A stretch of 64,000 nucleotides of DNA from Desmodus rotundus (lineage: Eukaryota > Chordata > Mammalia > Chiroptera > Phyllostomidae): positions 53,192,022 to 53,256,021 of the forward strand of contig NC_071396.1 of the NCBI RefSeq assembly GCF_022682495.2, in the 5' to 3' direction. A program made the translations under genes and the position numbers. Under the pieces are notes generated by a model. It searched no databases. It was given only the letters and a program-made list of their open reading frames with translations, and was not told the origin of the DNA. Positions 49,590 through 59,745 of the stretch are shown here, one piece after another; the stretch's first letter is position 1; each line of letters starts with the position of its first letter.

Positions 49590-50290
49590 GCAAGTTTGCC
49601 TCAACACCTGGGGTCATTGATGGGATGTTAAATCCCATGTCCCAAGGAAATACCTCAGTCAAAGTATTTGAGTATTATAGTCTTGATCAAGAACCCTCAA
49701 GTCTAATCCCTGAGGTCCATCTCTGGCTCCTGCTAATACATGCTAGCGAATTCTTACAGCTCTCATTGTACAGTCTCTTTCCTCCCTGGCCAGGCCCAGC
49801 ATGCCCTGGAATTTACTCCTAGATATCAGAAGGTGAGGGTAGTTTTTCAGAGGCTTTGTGGGGCAGAGGCCTCAGCAGCATAATCCAACATCATCAGGTG
49901 CTAACTCTTACTAACAGGAGGTGGGCTACCTCTGCATAGCCACTTCACCAGGGGCATGAATGTGAACACACCCAGAGCTTCTATCCAGATGCCCCCATCT
50001 CACATTTTAGGGCCCAGATTTCAAACCAGGGCTCTAACCTTAGTATAGTAGCCAGTGTAGGCTGAGCTTTTGAAAGTCTCCAGGCCTCTGAAACTCTAAC
50101 AATGGAGATGTGCTTCTGCTCCTTAGCTATATTAGCTCTTTCACTGCAGGAAATAAAGGCCTCTTTCTCAAAGAGCAAAGAAGCCCTCTGGCTCTCACAC
50201 TTAGCCCTTAACTGTTTGTTGAACTGTTTGTTAATGATCCTAGTTTCTCTTTCCCTGCAGGCCTTTAAGACAACTTAGCTAACCCTGCTG
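49590..50290 (-). mobile_element. Possible 5' internal (gag-side) part of the ERV-L-type fossil
   Basis: This segment continues the minus-strand fossil past the inserted LTR. It is where gag would lie. I recognise no protein motif, so the assignment rests on position only. Confidence 0.25.
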
Positions 50291-52204
50291 TTCTGGTAGA
50301 TACCACCCTCTCTCACCTACTCAACGTGCTTCCTCCCACCTGTCAGACTGTTTCTGGCCGCGGATGCTTCCCCAGGCCACCACCAGTGACACTTCAGCAA
50401 TTAGGCTACTACCTTGTGCCAAGGACCCTCTGTGCCCGAAAGTCTATTTGGGATGGTGTCCCCTTTTCCTTCCTGGTGGTGAGTGAGGCAGTCCCCAAGC
50501 CCCATCTCTCTGCCTGCTTTCTCCAACCATTCCCATGCTAGTTTGGGTTCTTTGAGAAGCAGATGCCAAGATGCAATGAAGTGCAAGAGATTTGTTTGTG
50601 AAAAAGGGAAGGAGCAGGACTAGGCAGGGAGAGTCTTCAGAGTGTTTGGCAAGTCTGATATCTGTTTAAGGAGACTAGAGGAAGGAAGATTGGTTAGGAA
50701 AAGTCTCAGACTATATATAGCACAGTTCTAAGGAAGTTGCAGCCTGGTCAGTGGAGGACCCTTCAACCAGAGTTGGAGGAGCCCTGCGCTGGGGCCCACA
50801 ATGCTCAGTCATTGCTGGGAGCAGCTCTGGAAAGCCAACCACACACCTCGCCCTACACCAGCTCCATGCAGTGTCTCCATGTCCCAGTCTGCAAGTGCCC
50901 TGACTCCTACTCGCCCCAGTTCTCTAAGCCAGCTGAGACTATGTAAATGCTCCAACCACCAACTGTCTGCATTTGAGGGCCCTCTGCCCTAGGAACTCAG
51001 CCAGGTGCCCCTCCTGGGCTGCCCCCCACTCCCCCCACTCCCCTCGCTGGCTGGCCCTCAGTGCTGGCCTGCTCTCAGGAACGAAGAGTAGCAGGGCCAT
51101 GGGATAGTGGGGTGGAGGGCAGTGACAGGGAGGGGCACTTACCCTTGGAGTCTCATCTAGGATTAACCAGTCAGGCTCAGAAAACCTAGGCCACGGAAGC
51201 TGCCTTGACAGCCAAAGGGGTTCCATGGGTTTGAGGCTCCAGCCAGAGACAAGTCTCATAATGTGAAGGCTTCCAACTGTGCTCCCGCCCTGCTCTGTGA
51301 ACTGCACTTCCACCATGGCGCTCATGCCTTTGGCTGGAGCAGAATCTCCTCCAGGCTCCTCTTTTTACACTATATTCCTCACCCCATCTTCATCCTCACT
51401 TCCCAAGGATGAAATGATGAACTCTCCAATGCTCCTCTGTGAACTCATTTTCCTGGGCCTTTCCCCAAACTAACCCTGGGGAGTAGGACCTTGGTGGAGG
51501 TACACAGGAGGGGGTGGGCTGAAGGGAAGCCTGATCCTGAAAAAAATGAAGGACTGCATAACAGACTGCTGCTCCTTGCCAGGAGGGTGCAGTGATTACA
51601 TTTGTTTCTACGCGCCTAGGCCACTTTACCTCCAGGTATTCTAGGGAGAGATTTTTGTGTCTTTGAGGCAAGAAAGCTACCGTTAATGTCATGCAATGAG
51701 TGGGCTGGGAAAAGGATAGAGTCAGGCAGTGTTTCTGTCCCCTTGGGTGCCTTCAGAAGGTGTTGGGGATGGGGGAGGACCTCAGAGAGGCTCATTCTGA
51801 CTGAGCACTTTCATACTGTAACTTCCTCAGGATGAAAATTATCCCAGCCCAAAGACAACAGCCCTTCCCTAATCCTGCAGCCTCCAGGGAGAGAACACTT
51901 TGTTCGTGGGGGAGAGCAGACCGTGGTGGTTGTTCCCATCCCGGACAGGAAGGTGGCCCCTTGCTTGTTTTAGCAGCAGGACAAAGAGGCCAGGCAGGAG
52001 GACCTGGCCTGGGGCTTGCCTTTTCGTCAGCAGTTGTTCATACACCTCCCAGGTAGAGGGGGTAAGGACAGGGATGCTGGTCTCGAGGAGAGTGACCTCA
52101 AAGTGGAGCTGCCTCTGGGTGGTGAGGAGTATGCTAGCCCCGAGCTCTGCAGCAGACCTGGAGGGGCTGGGGCTGGTTGCCAGGCATCTCTGAGCCCCAA
52201 CTTC

Positions 52205-52402
52205 TAAATCAGATAGATAGACAGATAGATTGATAGGTAATATTGATAGATAAATAATAATGATAGATGATCAATAAATAGATAAATAATGATAGAAAAA
52301 TAATGATAGATGATTCATAGATAATGATAGACAGAAATAGTGGTAGATAATGATGAGAGATGATAGATAGATGGATGGATAGATAGATAGATAGATAGAT
52401 AA
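52205..52402 (+). repeat. GATA-type tetranucleotide repeat, about 200 bp, imperfect
   Basis: GATA/AGAT units start at 52208, degrade into GATAAATAAT variants, then end in a clean run (about 52377-52400). A candidate polymorphic marker. Confidence 0.95.
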
Positions 52403-53220
52403 TCCTTCATAGGCTTGTTTTGAAGTTAAGGGGAGTAAGGTGTGAAAAGTACCCAGGCCAGGCCTGGCATGCTAAGGTCTAAAATGAAAGCTGCTGCTAA
52501 GTGTGGGTGTTTCTGTGGTAGACATTGGAGCAGCAAGTGTATTCTGCTTGCCAAACTCAGATGTGTCTGAAATGTCCAATCAGTTCAGTACTTACAAAAA
52601 AAAATCAAATGGAATCTGACCCTCAGCCCCCATTGTATCAGGCTTTCAGAAAACTCAGTCTCAGTCATTGTTCCAGCTCCAGATTTCACAGGGAGCCCAG
52701 ACATTGGGGAGACCCGACGCTGACACAAGGAACTGATGCGTGGGCCCTGTCCAGGCTCAGTGAGCATCTGACGCCTGTGGACTCTGCATTTCAGTGCCTC
52801 CCAGGGCTCAGGACTCCCAGGCCAGGCTCCCACACCTGGGCCCAGCGACCCTGAGGCCAGCATAAAGTTTCCCCACCCTCTGTCCCACAACTACCCTGGT
52901 TTCCTCAGGGGTCGGTCAGGAGTGTCTCCAGGGCCCCACCACTCACCAACCTGCAGATCTCCCTCTGCTGGAGGAAATCCTGCTTCTCCTCTCCCTGTCA
53001 AAGGCGGGCCCCTCATTCTCCTGGCCCTATGAGCCCCTAACCCTCTGCTCTTCAACTTGGTAAGAACTTCATAAAAGAGAAAGACAGGCTGGCTCCAGAC
53101 AGCTTCTGCTTTTAGCTCTGCATCCAAACTCCCCTATGGCAGGAAGGTGGGGGTGGGGGAGGGTTGTAAGAGGGCCAAAGGCACATTTATTTACTTACTT
53201 ATTCAAGAAACCTTTTCTCA

Positions 53221-53440
53221 CCCTGACTGATGTGGCTTGGTTGGCTGGGTGTCATCCCATACACTCAAACGCCACTGGTTCCATTCCCGGTCAGGGCACC
53301 TGCCTGGGTTGCAGACCAGGTCCCCAGTTGGGAGTGCATGAGAGGCAACCACACAATGAGGTTTCTCTCCCTCTCTTTCTCTCTCCCTTTCTCTGGAAAG
53401 AAGTAAATTAAATCTTTAAAAACTCTCTGCAAAAAAAAAA
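53221..53440 (+). repeat. VES-type bat SINE, first of a tandem pair
   Basis: 'ccctgactgatgtggcttgg' head, 'actggttccattcccggtca' B-box-like block, 'gggcacctgcctgggttgca', 'gagaggcaaccacacaatga', a CT-rich region and an A10 tail. It is flanked by near-copies of GAAACCTTTTCTCA (53207-53220 and 53444-53457). Confidence 0.9.
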
Positions 53441-53457
53441 GAAGAAATCTTTTCTTA

Positions 53458-53650
53458 CCCTGACTGGTGTGAGTGTCGTCACACACACTGAAGTGCCACT
53501 GGCTCCATTCCCAGTCAGGGCACATGCCCGTGTTACAGGTTTGGTCCCCAGTCAGGGCACCTATGAGAGGCAACCGATTGATGCTTCTCTCCCTTTTCCT
53601 CCCTCTCTTCCACTCTCTCTAAAAATAAATTTAAAAATCTTAAAAAAAAT
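53458..53650 (+). repeat. VES-type bat SINE, second of a tandem pair
   Basis: 'ccctgactggtgtgagtgtc', 'ctggctccattcccagtcag', 'gcacatgcccgtgttacagg', 'gagaggcaaccgattgatgc', CT-rich, then A tail. It lacks about 15 nt of the usual head after 'ggtgtg'. A third near-copy of the flanking 14-mer follows at 53655-53668. Confidence 0.9.
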
Positions 53651-54074
53651 AAGAGAGACCTTTCCTCTGTGTCTCTGTGTCAGATGCCACCCTCACCCCA
53701 CAGTCATTGGTGGACAGCTCGGTCTGCGGAGGCTGACTCCCTCATGATGGGGTCACATGGTAGGCGCAGGGACAAGCATGGAAGGCAGTCCGGCCCAGTG
53801 CTAGGGCGCTGGAAAGAGAGGAAAAGAAAGTAGCAGAGTGGAGAATGGGACAGCAGAGTTCATATCCGACGTCTGAATCAAGACTCCAGCCTACAGCGAA
53901 AGATGTGGACAGACATGGTCTGGGCAGAGGAGAGAGTCTTGGTGGGAGTCTGGAACCTTGAGTGAGGTGGCGGTGCAGCAGGAGGCTGCAGAAGGCGTCG
54001 GAGGCCAGGTCATGGCCTTCTGGGCCATGGTGGGGTCCCATCGAGAGGATTTGAAGCAGAGCAGCAACAACCTG

Positions 54075-54238
54075 ATTTTATTTATTTATTTACTTATTAT
54101 TTGTTTGTTTATTTATATTTTATGTATTTACTTTGAGATAAAAGGGAAGGGAGGGAGAAAGAGAGGGAGAGAAACATCAATGTGTGAGAGATACTTTGCC
54201 CTGTTGCCTCTTACACGCCCCCAACTGGGGACCCTGAT
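54075..54238 (-). repeat. VES-type bat SINE, 5'-truncated, antisense
   Basis: Read on the minus strand it begins within the body ('gggtccccagttgggggcgt'), continues through 'aagaggcaacagggcaaagt', 'ctcacacattgatgtttctc' and a CT-rich block, and ends in a long A/T-rich tail (54075-54125 on the plus strand). The tRNA-like head is missing. Confidence 0.8.
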
Positions 54239-54409
54239 TTATATTTTTAAAATTTAACTTTGGCTTTAGACAGGAAATGTTTTATGTGGGAGGCAAAAGT
54301 GAAGCGGGAGACCACGAGAGGTGGTTTCCGTGGCACAGGGGGGCCGTGGCTCCTGTGCACCATGGGGACAGCACCTGTCCTGCCACAGGAGACTGCGTGT
54401 CAGTATTTT

Positions 54410-54530
54410 CATTAAAATTTTGTTAATTTTAAGTTACAGTTGACATTCACTATTATACTAGTTTCAGGTGTACAGCACAGTGGTTGGACATTTATATAAC
54501 TTAGGACCATTGATGTTTTGATTTTTCCAG
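54410..54530 (-). repeat. Short L1 3' end fragment
   Basis: 'attaaaattttgttaatttt', 'actattatactagtttcagg', 'tgtacagcacagtggttgga' is a common reverse-complement L1 tail. Confidence 0.7.
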
Positions 54531-54565
54531 CAAAGCAGCTTGGCTTCCTTTAATTATCCACTTTC

Positions 54566-55316
54566 TTTTTTTTTTTTTTTTTTTTTTTTCTTGTATCATC
54601 TTCTTGTAATTTTCTTTTTTAAATATATTTATTGATTATGCTATTACAGTTGTCCCATTTCCCCCCCACTCCACTCCATCCTGCCCACCCCCCTCCCTCC
54701 CACATCCCCCACCCCCATAGTTCATGTCCATGGGTCATACTTATAAGTTCTTTGGCTTCTACATTTCCTACACTATTTTTACCCTCCCCCTGTCTATTTT
54801 CCACCTATCATCTATGCTACTTATTCTCTGTACCTTTACCCCCTTCTCCCCCTCCCACTCCCTTATTGACAACCCTCATGTTCTAGTTGTTTGCCTAGTT
54901 TGCTCTCGTTTTTGTTTTGTGTGTGGTCGTTAATAACTGTGAGTTTGCTGTCATTTTTACTGTTCCTATTTTTGATCTTCGTTTTCTTAGGTAACTCCCT
55001 TTAACATTTCATATAATAAGGGCTTGGTGATGATGAGCTTCTTTAACTTGACCTTATCTGACAAGCACTTTATCTTCCCTTCCATTCTAAATGATAGTTT
55101 TGCTGGATACAGTAATCTTGGATGTAGGTCCTTGCGTTTAATCTTGGGTAATGTAATTATGATGTGCCTTGGTGTGTTCCTCCTTGGGTCCAGCTTCTTT
55201 GGGACTCTCTGAGCTTCCTGGACTTCCCGGAAGTCTATTTCCTTTGCCATATCGGGGAAGTTCTCCATTATTTGTCCAAATAAGTTTTCAATTTTTTGTT
55301 CTTCCTCTTCTACTTC
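54566..55316 (-). mobile_element. Half-L1-like (HAL1-type) bat LINE, cut by the assembly gap
   Basis: On the minus strand an ORF1 frame enters from the gap and stops at 54987. About 380-420 nt of 3' UTR follow, with a G-rich purine tract (C-rich at plus 54660-54718) and 'acagttgtcccattt' seen in reverse. It ends in an A-rich tail (T24 at plus 54566-54589). There is no trace of ORF2 between ORF1 and the tail. ORF1 directly joined to a 3' UTR is the defining layout of half-L1 elements; an L1 with ORF2 deleted is the alternative. The 5' part lies in or beyond the gap. Open ORF1 suggests a fairly recent insertion. Confidence 0.6.
54987..55316 (-). CDS. LINE ORF1 protein, C-terminal part (partial, runs into gap)
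   Basis: The frame is open from the gap edge (55316) to a stop at 54987, 109 codons; an internal ATG is at 55268. It encodes an acidic lead-in, then a segment like the L1 ORF1p RNA-recognition domain (ENFP..., then R-R-N-T-P-R-H-I-I-I), followed by a C-terminal-domain block (Y-P-A-K-L-S-F ... E-G-K-I-K). ORF1p is the trimeric RNA-binding chaperone of LINE particles. Relative to canonical ORF1p about 55-60 residues are missing between the Pro-Arg-His block and the Pro-Ala-Lys block, without loss of frame. That removes much of the RNA-recognition fold, so this copy is unlikely to work. Confidence 0.65.
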   Translation of the reverse strand, partial: EVEEEEQKIENLFGQIMENFPDMAKEIDFREVQEAQRVPKKLDPRRNTPRHIIITLPKIKRKDLHPRLLYPAKLSFRMEGKIKCLSDKVKLKKLIITKPLLYEMLKGVT

Positions 55317-55816
55317 NNNNNNNNNNNNNNNNNNNNNNNNNNNNNNNNNNNNNNNNNNNNNNNNNNNNNNNNNNNNNNNNNNNNNNNNNNNNNNNNNNNN
55401 NNNNNNNNNNNNNNNNNNNNNNNNNNNNNNNNNNNNNNNNNNNNNNNNNNNNNNNNNNNNNNNNNNNNNNNNNNNNNNNNNNNNNNNNNNNNNNNNNNNN
55501 NNNNNNNNNNNNNNNNNNNNNNNNNNNNNNNNNNNNNNNNNNNNNNNNNNNNNNNNNNNNNNNNNNNNNNNNNNNNNNNNNNNNNNNNNNNNNNNNNNNN
55601 NNNNNNNNNNNNNNNNNNNNNNNNNNNNNNNNNNNNNNNNNNNNNNNNNNNNNNNNNNNNNNNNNNNNNNNNNNNNNNNNNNNNNNNNNNNNNNNNNNNN
55701 NNNNNNNNNNNNNNNNNNNNNNNNNNNNNNNNNNNNNNNNNNNNNNNNNNNNNNNNNNNNNNNNNNNNNNNNNNNNNNNNNNNNNNNNNNNNNNNNNNNN
55801 NNNNNNNNNNNNNNNN
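55317..55816. other. Assembly gap, exactly 500 N
   Basis: 500 unresolved bases lie between the LINE ORF1 and the ARHGAP26 CpG island. The round number suggests a placeholder size. Open frames reported across it are meaningless. The LINE 5' end and the distal ARHGAP26 promoter are lost here. Confidence 1.
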
Positions 55817-56276
55817 CTCTGGAGACCGGGGGGGTCGGGTTGAAGCGGGTGAGCTGATTGGTCCGAGTGGGATTAGGTCATCGCTAGCAGGTTCGAGCGG
55901 CCCGTACGCCGGCGGGGCGGCCGAGGCTGCTGTGAGAGGGCGCTCTTGGCTGCTGGAGAGCTAAGGAGCCAAGGAGGCGGGGAGGCGGCGGCCGCATTCG
56001 CTCGGCACCTCGCTCGCTTCCCGGTGCCGCTGCAGGTTCGCCGCTGTGGTTCCCTGCTCTCCTGCCGCCTCGTAGCGCACCGTAGCAGCCGGTACCCGGC
56101 TGGATTCGGGAGTAGTGCGCCCAGGCGGACACCGCGCGGAGGGCTAGCCAGCGCCACACCTGTGGAGCCCGCGGCCGTCGGGGTGCGAGTCGGGGTCCCA
56201 CCGCGTGTGTGCTCGGGACTGCGGGCCGCCTGGGCCCCGGGGGAGGCGCGTCCCCCGGCTGGGCGCCTTGGACACG
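55817..56276 (+). promoter_or_regulatory. ARHGAP26: ARHGAP26 CpG-island promoter and 5' UTR
   Basis: From the gap edge the sequence is strongly GC- and CpG-rich, and this continues past the coding exon to about 57000, in sharp contrast to the A/T-rich LINE on the other side of the gap. An inverted CCAAT box (ATTGG at 55857-55861, in context CTGATTGGTC) and a GC box (GGGGCGG at 55914-55920) are well placed for a start site somewhere near 55930-55980. No TATA box is seen. There is no ATG between the gap and the start codon at 56277, so there is no upstream AUG frame in the visible leader. The start site itself is not determined. Confidence 0.8.
55854..55863 (-). promoter_or_regulatory. Inverted CCAAT box (NF-Y type)
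   Basis: CTGATTGGTC contains ATTGG, the reverse complement of CCAAT, with flanks that suit NF-Y. It is close upstream of the probable start region of ARHGAP26. Confidence 0.5.
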
Positions 56277-56430
56277 ATGGGGCTCCCCGCGCTGGAATTC
56301 AGTGACTGCTGCCTCGACAGCCCGCACTTCCGAGAGACGCTCAAGTCGCACGAAGCGGAGCTGGACAAGACCAACAAATTCATCAAGGAGCTCATCAAGG
56401 ACGGGAAGTCCCTCATCAGTGCGCTCAAGA
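56277..56430 (+). CDS. ARHGAP26: ARHGAP26 (GRAF1) coding exon 1
   Basis: ARHGAP26 (GRAF1) is a BAR-PH-RhoGAP-SH3 protein that bends membrane tubules in clathrin-independent (CLIC/GEEC) endocytosis, stimulates GTP hydrolysis by RhoA and Cdc42, and binds focal adhesion kinase. This exon encodes the first 51 residues plus one base, starting [20 protein letters not shown] and ending ...SLISALK, the first helix of the BAR domain. The wording fits ARHGAP26 rather than its paralogues: ARHGAP10, ARHGAP42 and OPHN1 differ at several of these positions. The start ATG has A at -3 and G at +4, a strong context. The exon ends at 56430 at a consensus donor (GTGAGT from 56431), phase 1, as in human where residue 52 is split. 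The first 20 residues and the exon end are intact. Reading into the intron would stop at 56523-56525. Confidence 0.97.
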
Positions 56431-57999
56431 GTGAGTGCCCCCGAGCCCGGCGGGGAGGGGCGGTCGGGCGGCGCTCAGCTCCGGGCGTCCGTGCGCCCGG
56501 CTGGTTTCTTTCCTCGGGGCTCTGAGGGATGGGCGTAGATGCTTGTATGAGGCGGGAAGGCTACGTAAAATGGGCGAGCCAGCAACAACCCGGTGGGGAA
56601 GGAGACCCGTCGCCCAGTCGTTTGCGTTCTGGAATGGCTGGGAGTTGACCGAGAGCGAGTGCTGCTCTGGGGCCCCACGGGTGGGTGTGAGCGGCACGCA
56701 GGTGTCCCGGAAGTGGGACTATAGTGCCTGAGGCGCTGCAGCCTACTGGGAAACCCCATCTCGCGGCTACGACTCTGGCTCCCTTGGGCAAGAGTTGCTC
56801 GCCCTTGGGTGCCCAGCCGTGGGAATGGAGCGTGCCTTGCCAAGGGGGCGCTGCCTCTCCTCAGAAAAAGGCGGCTGGTGACTGCTTCGCTCCTAGCTCG
56901 CAGCTTCAGCCCGCTCAGGGCCGCCGGGTTTCCCGAAAGGCGCAGGAGATGGGCTGGGTGGAGTGCTTGCTTAGCTCCGGATTCTTTGGAGTATTGGCAG
57001 CCAGTAGTCCCCACATCTAGAATCAGGACCATGTACGTATGCAGGTCCTGATTCTTGTGTGTAGCAGAAGGTGATTGGGGTGGGACTACAGAATCAAAGT
57101 GTTCCTTTACTCTAAACCGTGGGCGAGGGTTTAAAAATAGAATGGACATATCCTGACTTCCCCCTCTCCCGCTCCCTTGCTCTCCTTTTTACCTCTCGCG
57201 CTATCCTTGAAAACTGAAAGGGCTGAGAAGGAATGTCCTCGGTCCTCGATCAGAAAAGAGAAGTTTAAACTCATCCTTTAAAATTCTGCAAGCTTTTGTA
57301 AAGCCATTTTTGCTTGTTTCCTTTTGGTGGGGGAGAAATGAAATTTGCATTCTGTGTATGATTTTCCCTTGACTTTTGCAGAGCCAGAGAGTTTCTCCTT
57401 CCGGCCAAACAAGAGTGCTCTGGGGATGAGCACCTTGGATTGTGAGATCCCTTTTGGTGCTTTTCGGTCATCCCTTTTAAAAATAGTTCAGTCCATCTTT
57501 TAGTTTTGAGAATCAGGAATAATGTGAAGGAAGAGAGTGGAACTGTCTTTGACTTTACTTTTCCTGACTCTGTGATGAATTTCTTAATAGGTGATATCTT
57601 TCAGCTCAGAAAGGTTGCTGTTGGTAGAGTAAGGGCCTAGCTGTGAATTTCCCCCAGGCCTCTTTAAAGGAGCCTTACAGAAGTCAAGTGCCTGAGCAGT
57701 CATTTGTGAGCCTGTTCTTTTTAAAAATGAAGAGGGAGACAATGGAACCCCAGGGCAGCAGGTGCCAATCTTTTAGGGTAAAATAAACATAGAACTGTGA
57801 TGGGATGAGGCTCCTCAGAGGCTGGAGACTGTGACCTGAAGCATGCGCTCAGATTCTTCCTTTGTCAGTCATCAGGGCCATTCTGGGTTCAGGGAATACT
57901 TGACCCCTGGTTTGGAGTAAGTTAGGAGCCCATTTATAGATTGGGCCCAGGAATTTTGACTGACTCTCAGGCCTGCATTAATTGGGCCCCTCTGCTATA

Positions 58000-58245
58000 T
58001 TCAGTGAACATTTCAAAACTGTGCCTGCTGCGTGCTGAGTCCTGCCACAGACATGGAGGATGTTGCAGTGAATATTCTGCCCCGGGGCCACAGGGACTTA
58101 GTCCATGCCAGTCACTGCTTCATATGAATTATCTCATGTGCTGTTATTCTTTTTAGCAATGAGAAAACAGGCTTGGGGGAATCACTAGCCCAGAGCCACA
58201 CTAGCAGCAGGGCTTAGTTTTGAACCCAGGTGGTCTGAACAGGCG
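58000..58245 (-). repeat. L2/MIR-type fragments
   Basis: 'gtgcctgctgcgtgctgagt' (about 58000-58090) is followed by a reverse MIR core: 'gcaatgagaaaacaggcttg', 'gttttgaacccaggtggtct'. Confidence 0.55.
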
Positions 58246-58949
58246 ATGGAATTATTGCTGATGCAGAGCTCTTAATCTGGCCCCATCCCACTTGTCCAGA
58301 GTGCACCCTCCGGACCAAGCCTTCTGGAAATTGGATTTGCATTTTGTATCTCAGCCTTGAATCTGAAGAGGGTGTATGTGTGTGACTGGCAACTTATTTG
58401 CCTGCTACAATTTTTTTGGGGTGGGGTTAAGAATTCTTTGGGGAGGAGGAAACAATGCAGTAATAGAGTTTAAGAGTTATTGAGGTTGTCTAACAATGCA
58501 TGAGCCCTGTAACTTGGGGGAAAGAGTTATGTGGAACTAGGTGTTCTAATCTTTGTATATCAAGAATACAGCTCTCTAACTGTACTATTCTACTGTTAAC
58601 TACTACTTGAACAGGTCATGTGGCCTCTTAAAATAAAGAGAGTGAAGTTGATAGATGACTATTTCCCAGACATTTTGTTATAATTAGGTGCTTACTACAT
58701 TGTATACTATAACTATATTAGTAATTGTGTATTGTTTTTCTTTGGATGATACTTATCAATACTGTAAATGTAAAGCCAGTGTTTTAAAAAATATAGTTAT
58801 ATAAGTAACAGTGGTTTAGATGATTTATAATCTCATTCCGCTCTAAAAATTTTATGGCTTTATTTTATAATTAGTTTTTACAGTGGTATATAGGTTTTAT
58901 TTGTGTGTTAATATGAGACAATAGAACTGGCTTCCAGGGATTGTCAAAA

Positions 58950-59105
58950 TTCATCTACATCATTACTATTTCTACTTTACAAGTGAGGAAACTGAAGGTC
59001 AGAGAGGTTAGTAAACTGCCCAAGGTGACACAGAAATTAAGTGTATTTAAAAATTAACTACATTTAAACCCAACTTGTCTGATTCCAAAGCCTGTGCACT
59101 TAATC
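58950..59105 (-). repeat. MIR SINE
   Basis: 'tttacaagtgaggaaactga', 'aggtcagagaggttagtaaa', 'ctgcccaaggtgacacagaa': the reverse-complement MIR core. Confidence 0.85.
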
Positions 59106-59446
59106 CTGAAGCAAAACCATCCTCAAGTCAGTTGTCTCTTGAGTCCCCTTGAGAATCTGATAAACACCGTGGACTCCATAAAAATGAACCCCTGAAATCT
59201 TCGCCCGGACTCTAAACTTATGGTCTGCACACGTAGAAGTTAAGCAATAAAGTAATTTCAGAACTATCTTTTTAAATACCCTGATTTTGGAGATAGTTCT
59301 CATATGATGTGCATTAGTGCTTCTGAGACTCCCAGTTACTTTTTCTGTGCTGATTTGTCCAGGCCTTTTCTGTGGGCACTTATTCACGCAGGACGCTTTC
59401 CCTGACCTGATTGATCAGTGTCTCAGTGAAAAGGATTTTGTTTTTA

Positions 59447-59478
59447 AATCTCTCTCTCTCTCTGTCTCTCTCTCTCTT
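59447..59478 (+). repeat. CT dinucleotide repeat
   Basis: Imperfect (TCTC)n with one TG interruption. Confidence 0.9.
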
Positions 59479-59519
59479 TTTCCATGTAGAAACAGTAGAG
59501 AGTCGAGATGAATTTCAGA

Positions 59520-59745
59520 CTTACAGAATTAAGAGTTTTAGAAATTCCTGGGTTCACATCTTAACCCCATTACATACTGGGTGACTCTGGGCAAATCACC
59601 AAGCCTGAGCTCCTCCTGCGCAACGTGGGAATAGCCACACTCACCTCCAAGGGTGGTTGTGAGATCTAAACAAAACTGTATGAAAAGCAAATACAGTAGC
59701 TTGAGCTGGTGCATAGCACTGCTCAATTAATGGTAGTTGTATGAT
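59520..59745 (+). repeat. MIR SINE
   Basis: 'attcctgggttcacatctta', 'catactgggtgactctgggc', 'cacctccaagggtggttgtg', 'cactgctcaattaatggtag': sense MIR in full order. Confidence 0.85.

Larger units (their letters stand above)
17620..55816. other. Intergenic region between FGF1 and ARHGAP26
   Basis: About 38 kb separates the two divergent 5' ends. It contains no convincing host coding exon. Apart from the listed repeats, motifs and the VES/LINE cluster near the right end, I assign nothing to 18209-21389, 22813-23349, 25131-27584, 27991-28342, 32976-34944 (a worn L2 may lie at 33520-33790), 35401-36225, 37009-37384 (see findings), 39373-40789, 41886-42679, 42976-44239, 46681-47189, 50291-52204 (perhaps LTR-like near 50530-50960) and 52403-53206. 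Untracked FGF1 alternative first exons could be present. Confidence 0.7.

Noticed and set aside
55169..55964. Two frames of more than 220 codons across the gap
   Set aside because: They consist mostly of unknown residues from the 500 N; the length is an artefact.
56205..56276. In-frame upstream extension of ARHGAP26 from a GTG codon
   Set aside because: There is no ATG, and the ATG at 56277 has a strong context and matches the known protein start.
56475..57149. 224-codon antisense frame over the CpG island
   Set aside because: GC-rich DNA has few stops. Arg/Pro/Ser-rich translation without homology suggests chance.
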